DNA of 64,000 nt from Linepithema humile. Taxonomy: Eukaryota > Arthropoda > Insecta > Hymenoptera > Formicidae. The notes beneath the pieces were generated by a model. That model was given only the letters and a program-made list of their open reading frames with translations. It had not been told where the DNA came from and made no database searches. A program made the position numbers and the translations under genes. Shown here piece after piece: positions 49,274-58,199 of the stretch. The stretch is taken from contig NC_090135.1 in the NCBI RefSeq assembly GCF_040581485.1, positions 7,495,001 through 7,559,000 of the forward strand, given 5' to 3'. The stretch's first letter is position 1. Every line of letters starts with the position of its first letter.

Positions 49274-50632
49274 TTAAGCTAAATAGATTGTCGTCATATT
49301 CGGGAGAGCGTCTAACTCTCTTGTTGATATTTTGTTAAAGAAATTATTTTTTATAGATAAATGTTGCAATGAAGAAATGTAACGAATTGGTAAATCAAAA
49401 ATGGTTGAAAAATTATTTGAATTTACATTTAAATGTTGAAGATTTACAAGCGATAAGTACCAATTAGAAGGCAATTTCTTCAAGCTATTTTCTGACAAAT
49501 CTAAATATTCTAATTTTTTTAAACCTAAAAAGGCATTATTTTCTATGTTTTCTATTCCATTGCCTTTTAATGACAATTTTTGCAAGTGTATGAGATTTGT
49601 GAATCTATTTGCTGATATATCTTTAATCATATTATAACTTAATGATAATTTCGAAAGTTGTGTAATAGTAGTTAATACAGGAACTTCTACTAGTTTATTA
49701 TAATCTAATAAAAGCGTTTGCAATAATTCATTTTCAAAACGAATATTGGATATACTATATAAATTATTTTTTGATAAATCTAAATATTCTAAAGATGGGG
49801 TGTTAAAAGTACCTGTATTAAGTTTCGTACAATTAGATAAAGACAATATTTGTAATTTCATAGAAGTTATATCAATGTTTTCTATTGGATTTCCATCGAG
49901 AAATAATGATGTTATATTTGCAATATCTTTTAGTTTCAAATTTATTAATTTATTATTTTCCAAATGTAGGAAACGTAGTGAGTTCGGGATTTTGTGAAAA
50001 AATTGTTCGTCTATTGTAAACGCATTAATATTGATTAAGAATAGATGAATCAGTTGGGGAAATGAAATTTTAAAATCGTGAGCTATGGCTGATATATGGT
50101 TTCCGCTTACATCTAAATATTTTAAATTTGGTAAAGATATACCAGTACTGTTGAATACCAGGGATTGGTACATATCTTCTGTTTCTCTTGTATATTCTTC
50201 ATCTATATCGTCTATAACAACCATATTTTCATATTCATTGGGCGTATTTTGATAACTTATGTCTAATACGTTTAGATATTGATGTTGTAAATATAATATA
50301 TTATAAAGATTAATATAATTGTTTGACATATTTAAACAATGTAAGTATGGTACATTCCTTAACGTCAGGTTCGGTATTTCTTCTAACAGATTTTTTTGCA
50401 AATTTATGTGTCTTATCCCGTTGCACTGGATGATATTTTCTTTTATAAACCTTAAATTCATTTCTTCTAAATTCAGCGTTTCCAAATTTTCGCATTTTGT
50501 ATCTTCTTTTTTTATGATTTTTATTTCATATTTTTCGTTTTCAACATTTCCGTTTGTTGAAATAAATTTAATAGATTCTTTTAAATCTGCACACGGTAGC
50601 AGCAGTAATGCAAGTAGTATTATATATTTAAT
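49274..50632 (-). CDS. LRR protein 2, exon 2
   Basis: 1359 bp, 452 codons plus stop TAA at 49276-49274. Carries the rest of the signal peptide and all LRRs. Confidence 0.9.
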   Translation of the reverse strand: MKYIILLALLLLPCADLKESIKFISTNGNVENEKYEIKIIKKEDTKCENLETLNLEEMNLRFIKENIIQCNGIRHINLQKNLLEEIPNLTLRNVPYLHCLNMSNNYINLYNILYLQHQYLNVLDISYQNTPNEYENMVVIDDIDEEYTRETEDMYQSLVFNSTGISLPNLKYLDVSGNHISAIAHDFKISFPQLIHLFLININAFTIDEQFFHKIPNSLRFLHLENNKLINLKLKDIANITSLFLDGNPIENIDITSMKLQILSLSNCTKLNTGTFNTPSLEYLDLSKNNLYSISNIRFENELLQTLLLDYNKLVEVPVLTTITQLSKLSLSYNMIKDISANRFTNLIHLQKLSLKGNGIENIENNAFLGLKKLEYLDLSENSLKKLPSNWYLSLVNLQHLNVNSNNFSTIFDLPIRYISSLQHLSIKNNFFNKISTRELDALPNMTTIYLA

Positions 50633-51063
50633 CTGTAAGCACAATAAGAAATGATATGATATTAAAATTATACTGAAATTATAATTTATATTGATATTAT
50701 ATAATTTATATAAAATTAATGCATGGAATAGTATAAGGCATTGAAAATTAGACGTGTAAGCTTCATTATTTTGTAATCGATTTTTTAACAAAAATATGAT
50801 TATTTGATCTTTTTTACATGTTTTTATTTTTTTATGTTATATACATTTTTTCATAAACAATCACATATTAAATTAAAAATTAAGAAATTTCCAAACCATG
50901 ATGTCAAATTTTATTATAGATAAATGAACACAAAACATTTATAATTTCGTAGTTCTGGATCTATATTCTTAAGATCAATTTTTATTCTTATTTTTGACAT
51001 TTGCGTAACATACATGAAATTCGAATAACTTTCCAAAAATAATATAAAAGTAAAACTTACCAT
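49274..51063 (-). CDS. Secreted leucine-rich repeat protein 2, 2 exons, 453 aa
   Basis: Exon 1 coding part is the ATG at 51063-51061, directly followed by GTAAGTTTT. Exon 2 is 50632-49274 after acceptor TGTGCTTACAG. The joined start, MIKYIILLALLLLPCADLK, is a clear signal peptide. The rest is an array of about fifteen LRRs (YLDVSGNHISAIAHDF, YLDLSKNNLYSISNIRF, YLDLSENSLKKLPSNWYLS). It is interrupted by an acidic, Tyr/Glu-rich insert around residues 140-165 of the mature part. No membrane segment follows the LRRs; it ends TTIYLA. It is codirectional with, and related in design to, the LRR gene downstream, so the pair probably arose by tandem duplication (inference). Exact function unknown. A longer ORF reading upstream of 50632 is intronic: it lacks a signal sequence and crosses the acceptor. 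Confidence 0.88.
51061..51063 (-). CDS. LRR protein 2, exon 1 coding part (ATG only)
   Basis: GAAAAAAATG|GTAAGTTT: a near-consensus donor immediately after the initiator codon. Splicing to 50632 yields a perfect signal peptide. Confidence 0.75.
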
Positions 51064-51172
51064 TTTTTTCACTTGCTTATTCTTTTCGGAAATAATGACT
51101 TCTAAATTATGTTACTATTAACTCACTGCGCACTTCTCTTGCAAAAGATGCACTTCCTGAGCAACAGCCTGC

Positions 51173-51179
51173 ATTTATA
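51173..51179 (-). promoter_or_regulatory. TATA box of LRR gene 2
   Basis: TATAAAT about 116 bp upstream of the ATG; AGTGAGTT lies 52 bp downstream of its first base (51127-51120). Confidence 0.55.
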
Positions 51180-51200
51180 GTCACGTCGCCTAAGTTTAGA

Positions 51201-51406
51201 TTTTGTTTATGTTATAGTTATTTATATATAACCAAATTTTGTCGGGATTAAAGATTAAAAGTTATCGCTAGCAGGCGATATATTTGTATGTAGTAAGCAT
51301 TTTTTGTTTGTGTTATGTTAATATCGTTTATATATACCCAAATTTTTTCGGGATTAAAGATTAAAAGTTATCGCTAACAGACGATATATTTGTACGTAGT
51401 AAGCAT
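51201..51406. repeat. Tandem duplication, two copies of about 100-105 bp
   Basis: Copies at 51201-51300 and 51302-51406 share TCGGGATTAAAGATTAAAAG, then TTATCGCTAGCAGGCGATAT against TTATCGCTAACAGACGATAT, and both end GTAGTAAGCAT. Each copy has a small ATCG...CGAT dyad. It lies just upstream of the LRR gene 2 TATA box. Confidence 0.85.
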
Positions 51407-51538
51407 TTATAGAATAAATAGAAATCCACTTCTTAATTAAACTAAATAAATATTTTATATTAGAAAACTTCCTAAAGAGATATTTCTTGATGTTTTCAAA
51501 AAACGTTTTAAAATTTGAACGAATTTTTAATAAATATA

Positions 51539-52033
51539 GAGGGTGAATTGAAAAGGTGTCTAAAATAAATTATTATTACTTTGCAACGAACAGACAAAAT
51601 AAATTAAACGTTGTTTTGTACAGGAAATTTATCAATTTTATTTCATGTAGCATGGAAAAAGGATATAATAATCAAATAATTAAATTAAACACCATAAAAA
51701 GTGCTATAGATCTATCTGGGCGCAATGATAAATAGCAAAATATTTTCGAAGTGTTGTCTATCAGAATCGACAAAAAAAGCTCAATTTTGAAAACTCTTTC
51801 AGCTTATCAGTGTTTTCTGATAGACAATCTGCTCTGAAAATATTTATCATTGATGCACCCAGAATTTGTAACATTTTATAATGTTTATTTTAATTACTTA
51901 ATTATCATACATCTCTTTCATATTATATGTAATAAAATTAATGGATTTCCTCTACAAAACGACGTTTAATTCATTTCGTTCTATTTATTTATTGCAAACA
52001 GCAATTTACTTTAGACACTTTCCAGTGTCACTT
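51539..52033. mobile_element. Foldback element of about 495 bp between LRR gene 2 and UQCR10
   Basis: Arms of about 240 bp are diverged reverse complements: left GGTGTCTAAAATAAATT against right (reverse-complemented) AGTGTCTAAAGTAAATT, with ATTAAACGTTGTTTTGTA against ATTAAACGTCGTTTTGTA further in. The centre is near 51800. Flanked by TA at both ends. No coding frame. Confidence 0.75.
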
Positions 52034-52115
52034 TATGCGTATTACTTTTATTTCTTATTTTATATAATTATATAATTAGGAGCTACAGGCAATTTTCAGA
52101 CAAAATAAATGATAA

Positions 52116-52121
52116 TTTATT
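52116..52121 (-). terminator. Poly(A) signal of UQCR10
   Basis: AATAAA on the minus strand about 65 bases beyond the UQCR10 stop codon. Confidence 0.4.
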
Positions 52122-52186
52122 ATGCAAAATATTAGATTAACATTATTATCTTGGCTACGCATGTCTATGCATTGTAATAAACAATA

Positions 52187-52294
52187 TTAATGATCTTTTT
52201 GATTATCAGTGGAAGATTTTAATTCCTCGCTATGTGTATATCGAGTTTCCGTAGTTAATGTCTCATAGCGATGCTTTATATGTTTCCACAGCCT
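52187..52294 (-). CDS. UQCR10: UQCR10 exon 2
   Basis: 35 codons plus TAA, starting with the conserved RLWKHIKHRYE and continuing into the unusual C-terminal tail. Confidence 0.88.
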   Translation of the reverse strand, partial: RLWKHIKHRYETLTTETRYTHSEELKSSTDNQKDH

Positions 52295-52617
52295 CTATAA
52301 AAAATATTAAATAAATTTATTTTACTAATTTTAATATAACTTCTTACATCTATATATAATATATAATATCTAAAAGTATAGAAAAATATATATGAAAAAC
52401 TACAGAATCCATTTAAAGATATTTTTACGATATGTATTTGTAACGCGTAATATTTATTGTAATAAATTTAATAACATACTCCATGATTGACAGTTTCGAA
52501 TATATATTCGCAAGCTTGGTCGTAAGCTGTCTCAAAGAACATCGCACTGACCATGATACTAAGTGTAAACGTAGAACTTCGTTTGCACACACAGCGATAA
52601 AATAAACGTCCTGCCAT
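52187..52617 (-). CDS. UQCR10: Cytochrome bc1 complex subunit 9 (UQCR10/QCR9), 2 exons, 81 aa
   Basis: Small single-span subunit of mitochondrial complex III. Exon 1 is 52617-52480 and exon 2 is 52294-52187; donor CATGGA|GTATGT and acceptor TTTTTATAG|AGG join in phase 0. The protein starts MAGRLFYRCVCKRSSTFTLS, has one hydrophobic segment (residues 17-30, with MFFETAYDQ), then HGRLWKHIKHRYE, matching the family's FRRTSTFALTI ... FFERAFDQ ... EGKLWKHIKHKYE. The known proteins usually end right after this motif at about 55-63 residues. This one continues for about 24 residues, rich in T, S, E and D. An in-frame upstream ATG at 52629 would add MRTD. It sits codirectionally about 0.6 kb downstream of PNPT1. 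A candidate AATAAA lies at 52121-52116. Confidence 0.9.
52480..52617 (-). CDS. UQCR10: UQCR10 exon 1
   Basis: 46 codons from ATG to VNHG. Contains the KRSSTFTLS start of the membrane span and the FFETAYDQ motif. Confidence 0.9.
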
Positions 52618-52629
52618 ATCAGTTCTCAT

Positions 52630-53215
52630 ATGACTAAAAATGCATACTCGAGAAAATATATGAAGTATGATGTACTGGAAGCATCCGTCAAAAGTTATTC
52701 ATTTATTTGTTATATCTTCAAAGATGCGGCATATTCACGTGAATTGGCCAATTATCATCTTAGCAGTTTTTAAAGACAATTACATTATGTCGAGAATAAA
52801 ATTTGTAAAGTATTTGCTACATTATAACTGATAAAGGAACTTGATGTTTTATAATTTACACTTGTATATTCTATGAAACTGCTATAAGTAATTATGCATC
52901 GACGGCAATGCACGAGGCTAGAGTAAATAAAACGCCAAATAAAATATTAAATGTTTCCATTTTCGATATTTTTGTTTCTATTTCCAATAATGATATATTG
53001 TACAAAAATGTAACATCCAATAGATATATACAATTGGAATCAACAAATATATAAAAATGATATCCGCTTTTTGCAGAATATCGACGGGAAAATTTACAGA
53101 AAATGTATATTATTTTTTCACAGCATGAATGATTGACATGTGTATGTTATATGTCGATTCAAAACTTGACGGTTTATATAATATAGCTTTCGCTATATAT
53201 ATATATATACGATTT
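52630..53215. other. Spacer between UQCR10 and PNPT1
   Basis: AT-rich, with a TA-rich tract near 53193-53210. Likely the 3' UTR of PNPT1 and the promoter of UQCR10; no distinct elements recognised. Confidence 0.5.
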
Positions 53216-53614
53216 TCACGTTGTTTCCGTATTATCGCGATGAAGAGTTCTCGAAATCGTGATCGGTTCTTGTAGCACCTTTCGCGATATTCTAATTTGT
53301 CCGGACACTGGATCTCGTCCAAAGTATTTGACCTGTATCTCTTGACCAATTTCAAGTCCCAGAGCACTGGGATGATGAATCTTGCGTTGATCCAATTGTG
53401 AGTTGGGCAATAATACTGGCATCATGTTAGAATATAATGTTACCATGACTCCAGTTTCCCGAATTTCCATTATTTTCGCGGTATAAATTGCACCGAATTC
53501 TAAGGTCGGTTCGCGATCTTTTTGCAAGATTTTTTCTATCATTTCCTTAGCCTGAGTCATGGCATCTTTGTTTGGCGCAAATATAGAATAGGTGTTCTCA
53601 TCGTGCGGATATAT
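53216..53614 (-). CDS. PNPT1: PNPT1 exon 7 (KH end, S1, stop)
   Basis: 132 codons plus stop. Starts IYPHDENTYSIFAPNKDAM and includes the S1 domain with SQLDQRKIHHPSALGLEIGQ and VKYFGRDPVSGQIRISRKVL. Confidence 0.96.
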   Translation of the reverse strand: MYPHDENTYSIFAPNKDAMTQAKEMIEKILQKDREPTLEFGAIYTAKIMEIRETGVMVTLYSNMMPVLLPNSQLDQRKIHHPSALGLEIGQEIQVKYFGRDPVSGQIRISRKVLQEPITISRTLHRDNTETT

Positions 53615-56130
53615 CTGAAGAGCAATATTAAAATAAAGAATTAGCATATTCCGAATTATAATGACTGTGATAAAACAATTTAATAATTTTAAGTCATTGC
53701 ATATGAAAGTTTTTTTCTAATTATATTAAAAAGTGATCTTACATGCACTCCAGTTTCTAGAAATATTTTCTTCAGATTCATCCCACCGACTCCAAGAAAT
53801 TTTCCTCTTTGATAAACAGAAATTTCTAAATTATCAACTACTGGCATCTTATCCTTCTTCATTTTTGGTATAGTTTGTATAGTTTGATTCATGATTTTAA
53901 AGATTTCCGATTTAGCACTAAATGATTGATGTATACACTCCATTATGATTTTTATCGGAACTCCTGGTATTTTTACATCAGCCTGCAAAGCGGTAAATCC
54001 CCGCTTGGTAGCCGCTATTTTAAAATCCATGTCCCCAAGATAATCTTCAATTCCCTGCAGGCAGAAAGAAAGTTTATTGTCATCAAAATTATCTAGCTAA
54101 ATGTTAATTTGAATCTAAACCGAAGTAGCTAAACTAAATCAATCCAACTTGACTTACCAATATGTCAGTCAATATTTTATACTCCTCAATATTCGTGTTC
54201 GTTGTATTATATTTAGTCACAAGACCCATAGCAACACCTGCTACTGGCGAAGATACTGGAATGCCTGCATCAAGCAATGCTAAGCTCCCACCACAAACAG
54301 TAGCCATTGAAGACGAACCTATTTTTATAATACAAACCATTAATTTAATCTTTAAAATTTCCAATGTATTATTATTACAATCAATAATCAGCTATCTCAC
54401 CATTTGATTCTAAAACTTGACTAGTTAGTCTTATGGTAAAAGGATAATCCTTTGGAAGAACTGGTCGTAGAGCTTTTTCTGCTAAGGCACCATGTCCTAT
54501 CTCTCGTCGACCCAATCGACCTGTGGATCCTATTTCGTTAGTTGCATAAGGTGGAAATTCATAATGAAGAAAAAAATTCTTTTCCTTCACACCGCTAAAA
54601 TAAACATTTGTCATATATTAATTTTCTCTGCAAAGCTTTCTTTTTTGTAATTTTTTATATCTTATGGATCAACAGCTTCTTAAATATAAATATAGGTACC
54701 TAATTAGCATTGAAATAGGGTCCATCTTGAGTGCACTTTCTAAAGAATCCAAAGTCACAGTACACATTACCTGAGTTTGTCCCCTTTGAAACACAGCCGA
54801 GCCATGCAGAGGATTAAAAAGATTTACTTGACACGATATGTCACGTAAGCCATTCAATAAACGACCATCGCATCTGCAAATTATTAAGTTTAAATATTTG
54901 GATAATTGTTTAAAGATCAGTAATAGACTACAATATTCTCACAAGCAAATACCTGACGTCCTTTTCTAAAATTAGTGTCCTGAAAACATCTTTTATAATT
55001 TTTCCAAAAATATTTTCTGCTGATCTAACATCTAAATCTGCATTATCATCTTGCAATGTTTTAATAACATTATTTCTAAGATCCTTAACTGCATTATCTC
55101 TTGATATCTTATCATGCGTATAATCTGAAAATATATCTTGTAATTTTGCCTCTGAGAGTTCTTTCACAGAGTTGATCAGACTAACATCCTGCTGTCTGTC
55201 AGTTTCAATTTTTCTTTTCGTTTTGCCACACGTCTTTTGCAAATTTGTTATTGAAGCTACAATGCTTTGGCATTCTTTTACACCAAGCTTTATTGCCTTC
55301 CGCAAGTCCTGATCCAATATCTCATTGGCTGAACCTTCCATCATAACTATTAAGTTATTTTTAGTTGCAGTGATAATTAAATTTAATATACTATTTTGAA
55401 GTTGTCGTCTTGTAGGATAGATTATAATGTCATTATCAATCATTCCAATTCTAACTGCACCCACAGGGCCATTCCATGGGATATTAGAAACGCTAAGAGC
55501 TGCAGATGCAGCATTAATGGCAATCACATCAGGATCGTTGGCACTATCAATTGCTAGCATGTTACACATTATATGAGTATCAAAGTAGAAATTTTCTGGG
55601 AATAGTGGCCTTATAGACCGATCAATGACTCTGCTTGTAAGAATTTCATGTTCAGTCGGTCCAAGTTCTCTCCGTAAGAAATTAGTTGGTATGCGAGCAG
55701 CTGCAGCTGCTTTTTGTCTATAGTCCACGATGAGTGGAAGGAATGAAGAGTTGGATGATAGCTGGTCTTTGCAAACTGCTGTGACCATAACAGAAGTATC
55801 TCCCAGAGACACAATTGCACTACCATCAGCAAAACGTGCATATTTGCCTGTAGACAAACTGAGCTGCTTCCTAGATTAATAAAACTATGTTAATAAATTG
55901 AAGGCATAAAACATATCCTACTTCTTAATAATATAAATTAGAATATACAAAAATTATTCATACCCATCTGATAACGTGACGATTTCTGTACCTAGGTGCG
56001 TTTGACTTGCTGCTGACATTCGTCTAACAAACTTAATATAACAAATATTTTCATTTTTACATGTATTTTTGCAAGCCAAAAGCACTAACTTGCGATATCG
56101 CACTAACCTAGAACTTGTGAATACTATCAT
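53216..56130 (-). CDS. PNPT1: Mitochondrial polyribonucleotide nucleotidyltransferase (PNPase), 7 exons, 774 aa
   Basis: 3'-5' phosphorolytic exoribonuclease of mitochondria. Exons: 56130-55964, 55870-54953, 54873-54700, 54594-54401, 54318-54158, 54054-53743, 53614-53216. All junctions have GT/AG and matching phase; the total is 774 codons plus stop, close to the 783 of human PNPT1. Order: a basic, Asp/Glu-poor leader typical of mitochondrial import; RNase PH domain 1 (STGKYARFADGSA, YRQKAAAAARIPTNFLRRE); helical linker; RNase PH domain 2 (HYEFPPYATNEIG, ESNGSSSMATVCGGSLAL, ILGIEDYLGDMDF with the catalytic Asp pair near residues 546-548); KH domain with GVGG at 626-629; S1 domain at about 682-755 (FGAIYTAKIMEIRETGVMV). 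It ends TLHRDNTETT. No broken domain is visible. Confidence 0.97.
53743..54054 (-). CDS. PNPT1: PNPT1 exon 6 (catalytic Asp, KH start)
   Basis: 312 bp: GIEDYLGDMDFKIAATKRGF and TALQADVKIPGVPIK, then the KH motif GKFLGVGGMNLKKIF. Acceptor TTCTGCCTGCAG, donor CAT|GTAAGA. Confidence 0.96.
54158..54318 (-). CDS. PNPT1: PNPT1 exon 5
   Basis: 161 bp: SSSMATVCGGSLALLDAGIP, VAGVAMGLVTKYN, EEYKILTDIL. Donor TTG|GTAAGT, phase 0. Confidence 0.96.
54401..54594 (-). CDS. PNPT1: PNPT1 exon 4
   Basis: 194 bp: GVKEKNFFLHYEFPPYATNE, RREIGHGALAEKALRPVLPK, ending QVLESNG. Acceptor TTTATTTTAG, donor AATG|GTGAGA. Confidence 0.96.
54700..54873 (-). CDS. PNPT1: PNPT1 exon 3
   Basis: 174 bp: CDGRLLNGLRDISCQVNLF, LHGSAVFQRGQTQVMCTVTL, DSLESALKMDPISM. 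Start of RNase PH domain 2. Confidence 0.95.
54953..55870 (-). CDS. PNPT1: PNPT1 exon 2 (RNase PH domain 1 and helical linker)
   Basis: 918 bp, acceptor TAATCTAG, donor GTCAG|GTATTT. Begins KQLSLSTGKYARFADGSAIV, contains DRSIRPLFPENFYFDT and NDPDVIAINAASAALS. Confidence 0.97.
55964..56130 (-). CDS. PNPT1: PNPT1 exon 1 (leader)
   Basis: 55 codons plus two bases: MIVFTSSRLVRYRKLVLLAC onwards, no acidic residue until late, ending EIVTLSDG. Donor GATGG|GTATGA. Confidence 0.88.
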
Positions 56131-56268
56131 CTTTGGCTGTATTCCAGCGGTTTTCCGAGAGAGTGGACTTGAATAATATTCGACCGAACATGTGCGAGCA
56201 TGTGAGTTTACTGATTGGTGTCTAGTCTAGGCGCATGGCGCAGCGCATGCAATCACCGTATTTATTTA

Positions 56269-56400
56269 GCAGAGATTTAAACCCTCATTTAGCAATGATT
56301 CGAACCTCGTTTAACAAAGACCCAAACCTTTTTCAACGAATATCTTACTTACCTACAGCGAATATCTCACCTACTCAACAGATACTTGAACCCGCTTAGA
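56269..56400. repeat. Degenerate tandem repeat, unit about 22 bp, six copies
   Basis: Successive 20-23 bp units: GCAGAGATTTAAACCCTCAT, GCAATGATTCGAACCTCGTT, ACAAAGACCCAAACCTTTTT, ACGAATATCTTACTTACCTA, GCGAATATCTCACCTACTCA, AGATACTTGAACCCGCTTAG. The shared pattern is an A-rich start followed by CNNACC or similar. Confidence 0.55.
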
Positions 56401-57836
56401 CTCAAATCTCACTTATTGTTAGCACTTCAAGAAAAACAAAAGATACACCTTTTCCTTTTTTTCTCTCAGATTTCAAATGCAGAATTTTACTTTCTCGTTC
56501 TATTTTTATTTTCAGGAAGTCAGATACATTCGCGTAATGCATTCTTTTATTTTTAACACAAGATAATGCCTTGATAAATTCTCCAAAGATTCTGGATATT
56601 AAAATCTCAAAGAAATTCTGCAAATATATCTTGAAAGGTTTCTGAAATGTCTACAATTAATCGATATATGTATATTAACTCGAGATGATTAATTATTTGT
56701 TAATTATATATCTGGAATTAAATAGACCATCTTTGCGATAAGGATATATGCTAATATCCTCCGAGATGAAAATGCAATAAGTGTTTTATTCGATTATTTT
56801 CATTCACATTATTTTATTGTGACATATTATAAGAGCCGTGATAAACTGTCTTCTTATTAGATATTTATTGGAAATTGCAATCAGATATTCTTACACTATT
56901 ATTAGGATATCATTACGAATCTCCAATTACATGTTTATGAATTCTTCAACGCGATGTCCTGCAATCTAATAACAGCGCGAATCAGAACAGAGGATTATCG
57001 TCTTAGCGATTATATCATTATATCGACCGCATTTCTCTCAACTTGCGCGAGTAGAATGATTCGCTCTCGAAAGTCGTCGCCTCGTTCGAGCGTTCATACG
57101 AGCTTCGGGCAGAGAAAGAGAGAGAAAGAGAAAAAGATAGAGAGGCAGAGAGAGACTTGAATTGTACCTCCGTTGCTTTAGTTTCTTCCCGCAATTAATC
57201 TGATCGCTAGTTACGACGTGCCCGATTTCTCGTATATATGATTCTACATACACGACGGCGGATATCCTTGCCAAGGAAGAAAGTTCTCCGAATTCGAATA
57301 ATCCTGCGAAAACTTTGTCTACTGGCAAAGCAAGAGAAAGTTTCTCACCTTCTCCTTTTTTACTCGATTCGCTTCGGCGATTTTTTGCCGCGACTCTTGA
57401 TGTTGCAAGGATTTCTTTCAGTCGATTTCCATTCGAGCTTCTACGAGAGGGAAATTTTCGCTTTGTATGCCTTCGTATGCAACAAACAGATGTCGATTTT
57501 TCTTTTAGAATCAGTCTGTAGAAATCAATTCGTTGTCTCCGAAGTTTATATCTCCATGAATCCAACACGATCCGATCGCAGGTTTAAATAATTAAAGTCT
57601 CCAGGCAAATTTAGGAATACAAAGTCTGGAAGTTTATTTTAAAAAAATCGATGTTTGCGGGAACATGCGATTTCAAAGTTTGGCGGAAATAAATTTCCAA
57701 TCAGCACGAGCCAACGCCAGTGTCAAGGATCATCATGGATTTCTAAAAGCGAAAGCCATCAATTCGTTTTACTCAATCAAAACGTTTTCAAGATTGAGAA
57801 ATCTTCAGCTGTCAAGATCTACGTTGAAATCTTGTT

Positions 57837-58046
57837 CTATAAATCACAATAGTGATCCCAAACATTCTTCACGTTCTTCAGCATCTGCTGGACCACATCG
57901 TCACTCACTTTTCCCCCCTCTTGCACCATCCGACGATCACTTTCTTCGAGATCGTCTCGTGCCGAAGGATCCGCTCTTCGCGTCGCGCTAATCCTACTCG
58001 AGGATCGATCGGTGTCGCCGAAGCTAGTCGGGCTATGCGGATCCAT
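57837..58046 (-). CDS. Small antisense ORF, 69 codons, uncertain
   Basis: ATG at 58046 to TAG at 57837, 57 bp from the divergent protease start. The product is charged (DDLEESDRRMVQEGGKVSDD, then VVQQMLKNVKNVWDHYCDL) and looks protein-like, but I do not recognise it and the frame has no further support. A GTGAGT lies inside it, so it could also be part of a spliced transcript. It may be chance in a GC-richer patch. Confidence 0.3.
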   Translation of the reverse strand: MDPHSPTSFGDTDRSSSRISATRRADPSARDDLEESDRRMVQEGGKVSDDVVQQMLKNVKNVWDHYCDL

Positions 58047-58102
58047 AGATCGTGGTGATCGGAGCGGTAATCCAGCGCGGGCGATTCTCGATTTCGCTGG
58101 CG

Positions 58103-58199
58103 ATGTGTCGTCTCCGCGGCAATTTGATTGTTCTGCTGGTGGTCGTTCTGGCGGAGGTCCAGTGTGCTATGATAAGAATCGTTGGAGAAAATCATTCCA
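58103..58199 (+). CDS. Serine protease exon 1 (signal peptide)
   Basis: 32 codons plus one base, with hydrophobic core LIVLLVVVLAEVQCA. Donor ATTCCA|GTGAGT. The alternative frame at 58012-58203 has no signal peptide and does not continue in phase. Confidence 0.85.

Larger units (their letters stand above)
56131..58102. other. Region between divergent PNPT1 and the serine protease
   Basis: Contains a degenerate 22-bp tandem repeat just upstream of PNPT1 (56269-56400), AT-rich DNA, a GA-rich tract (about 57110-57157) and overlapping long ORFs on both strands at 57038-57591 with no recognised product. It should include the PNPT1 promoter and the 5' region of the protease gene. Confidence 0.5.

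Noticed and set aside
50633..50791. Upstream extension of the LRR protein 2 ORF
   Set aside because: It runs through a good acceptor and lacks a leader; splicing from the ATG at 51063 gives a clean signal peptide instead.
56290..56310. Reverse-strand GGTTCGAATC resembling a tRNA B box
   Set aside because: It is one unit of the 22-bp tandem repeat and no tRNA fold surrounds it.
57038..57568. 176-codon minus-strand ORF between PNPT1 and the protease
   Set aside because: The product is basic and low in complexity, partly encoded by a GA/CT tract, and a 117-codon ORF overlaps on the other strand. No domain, signal peptide or splice support.
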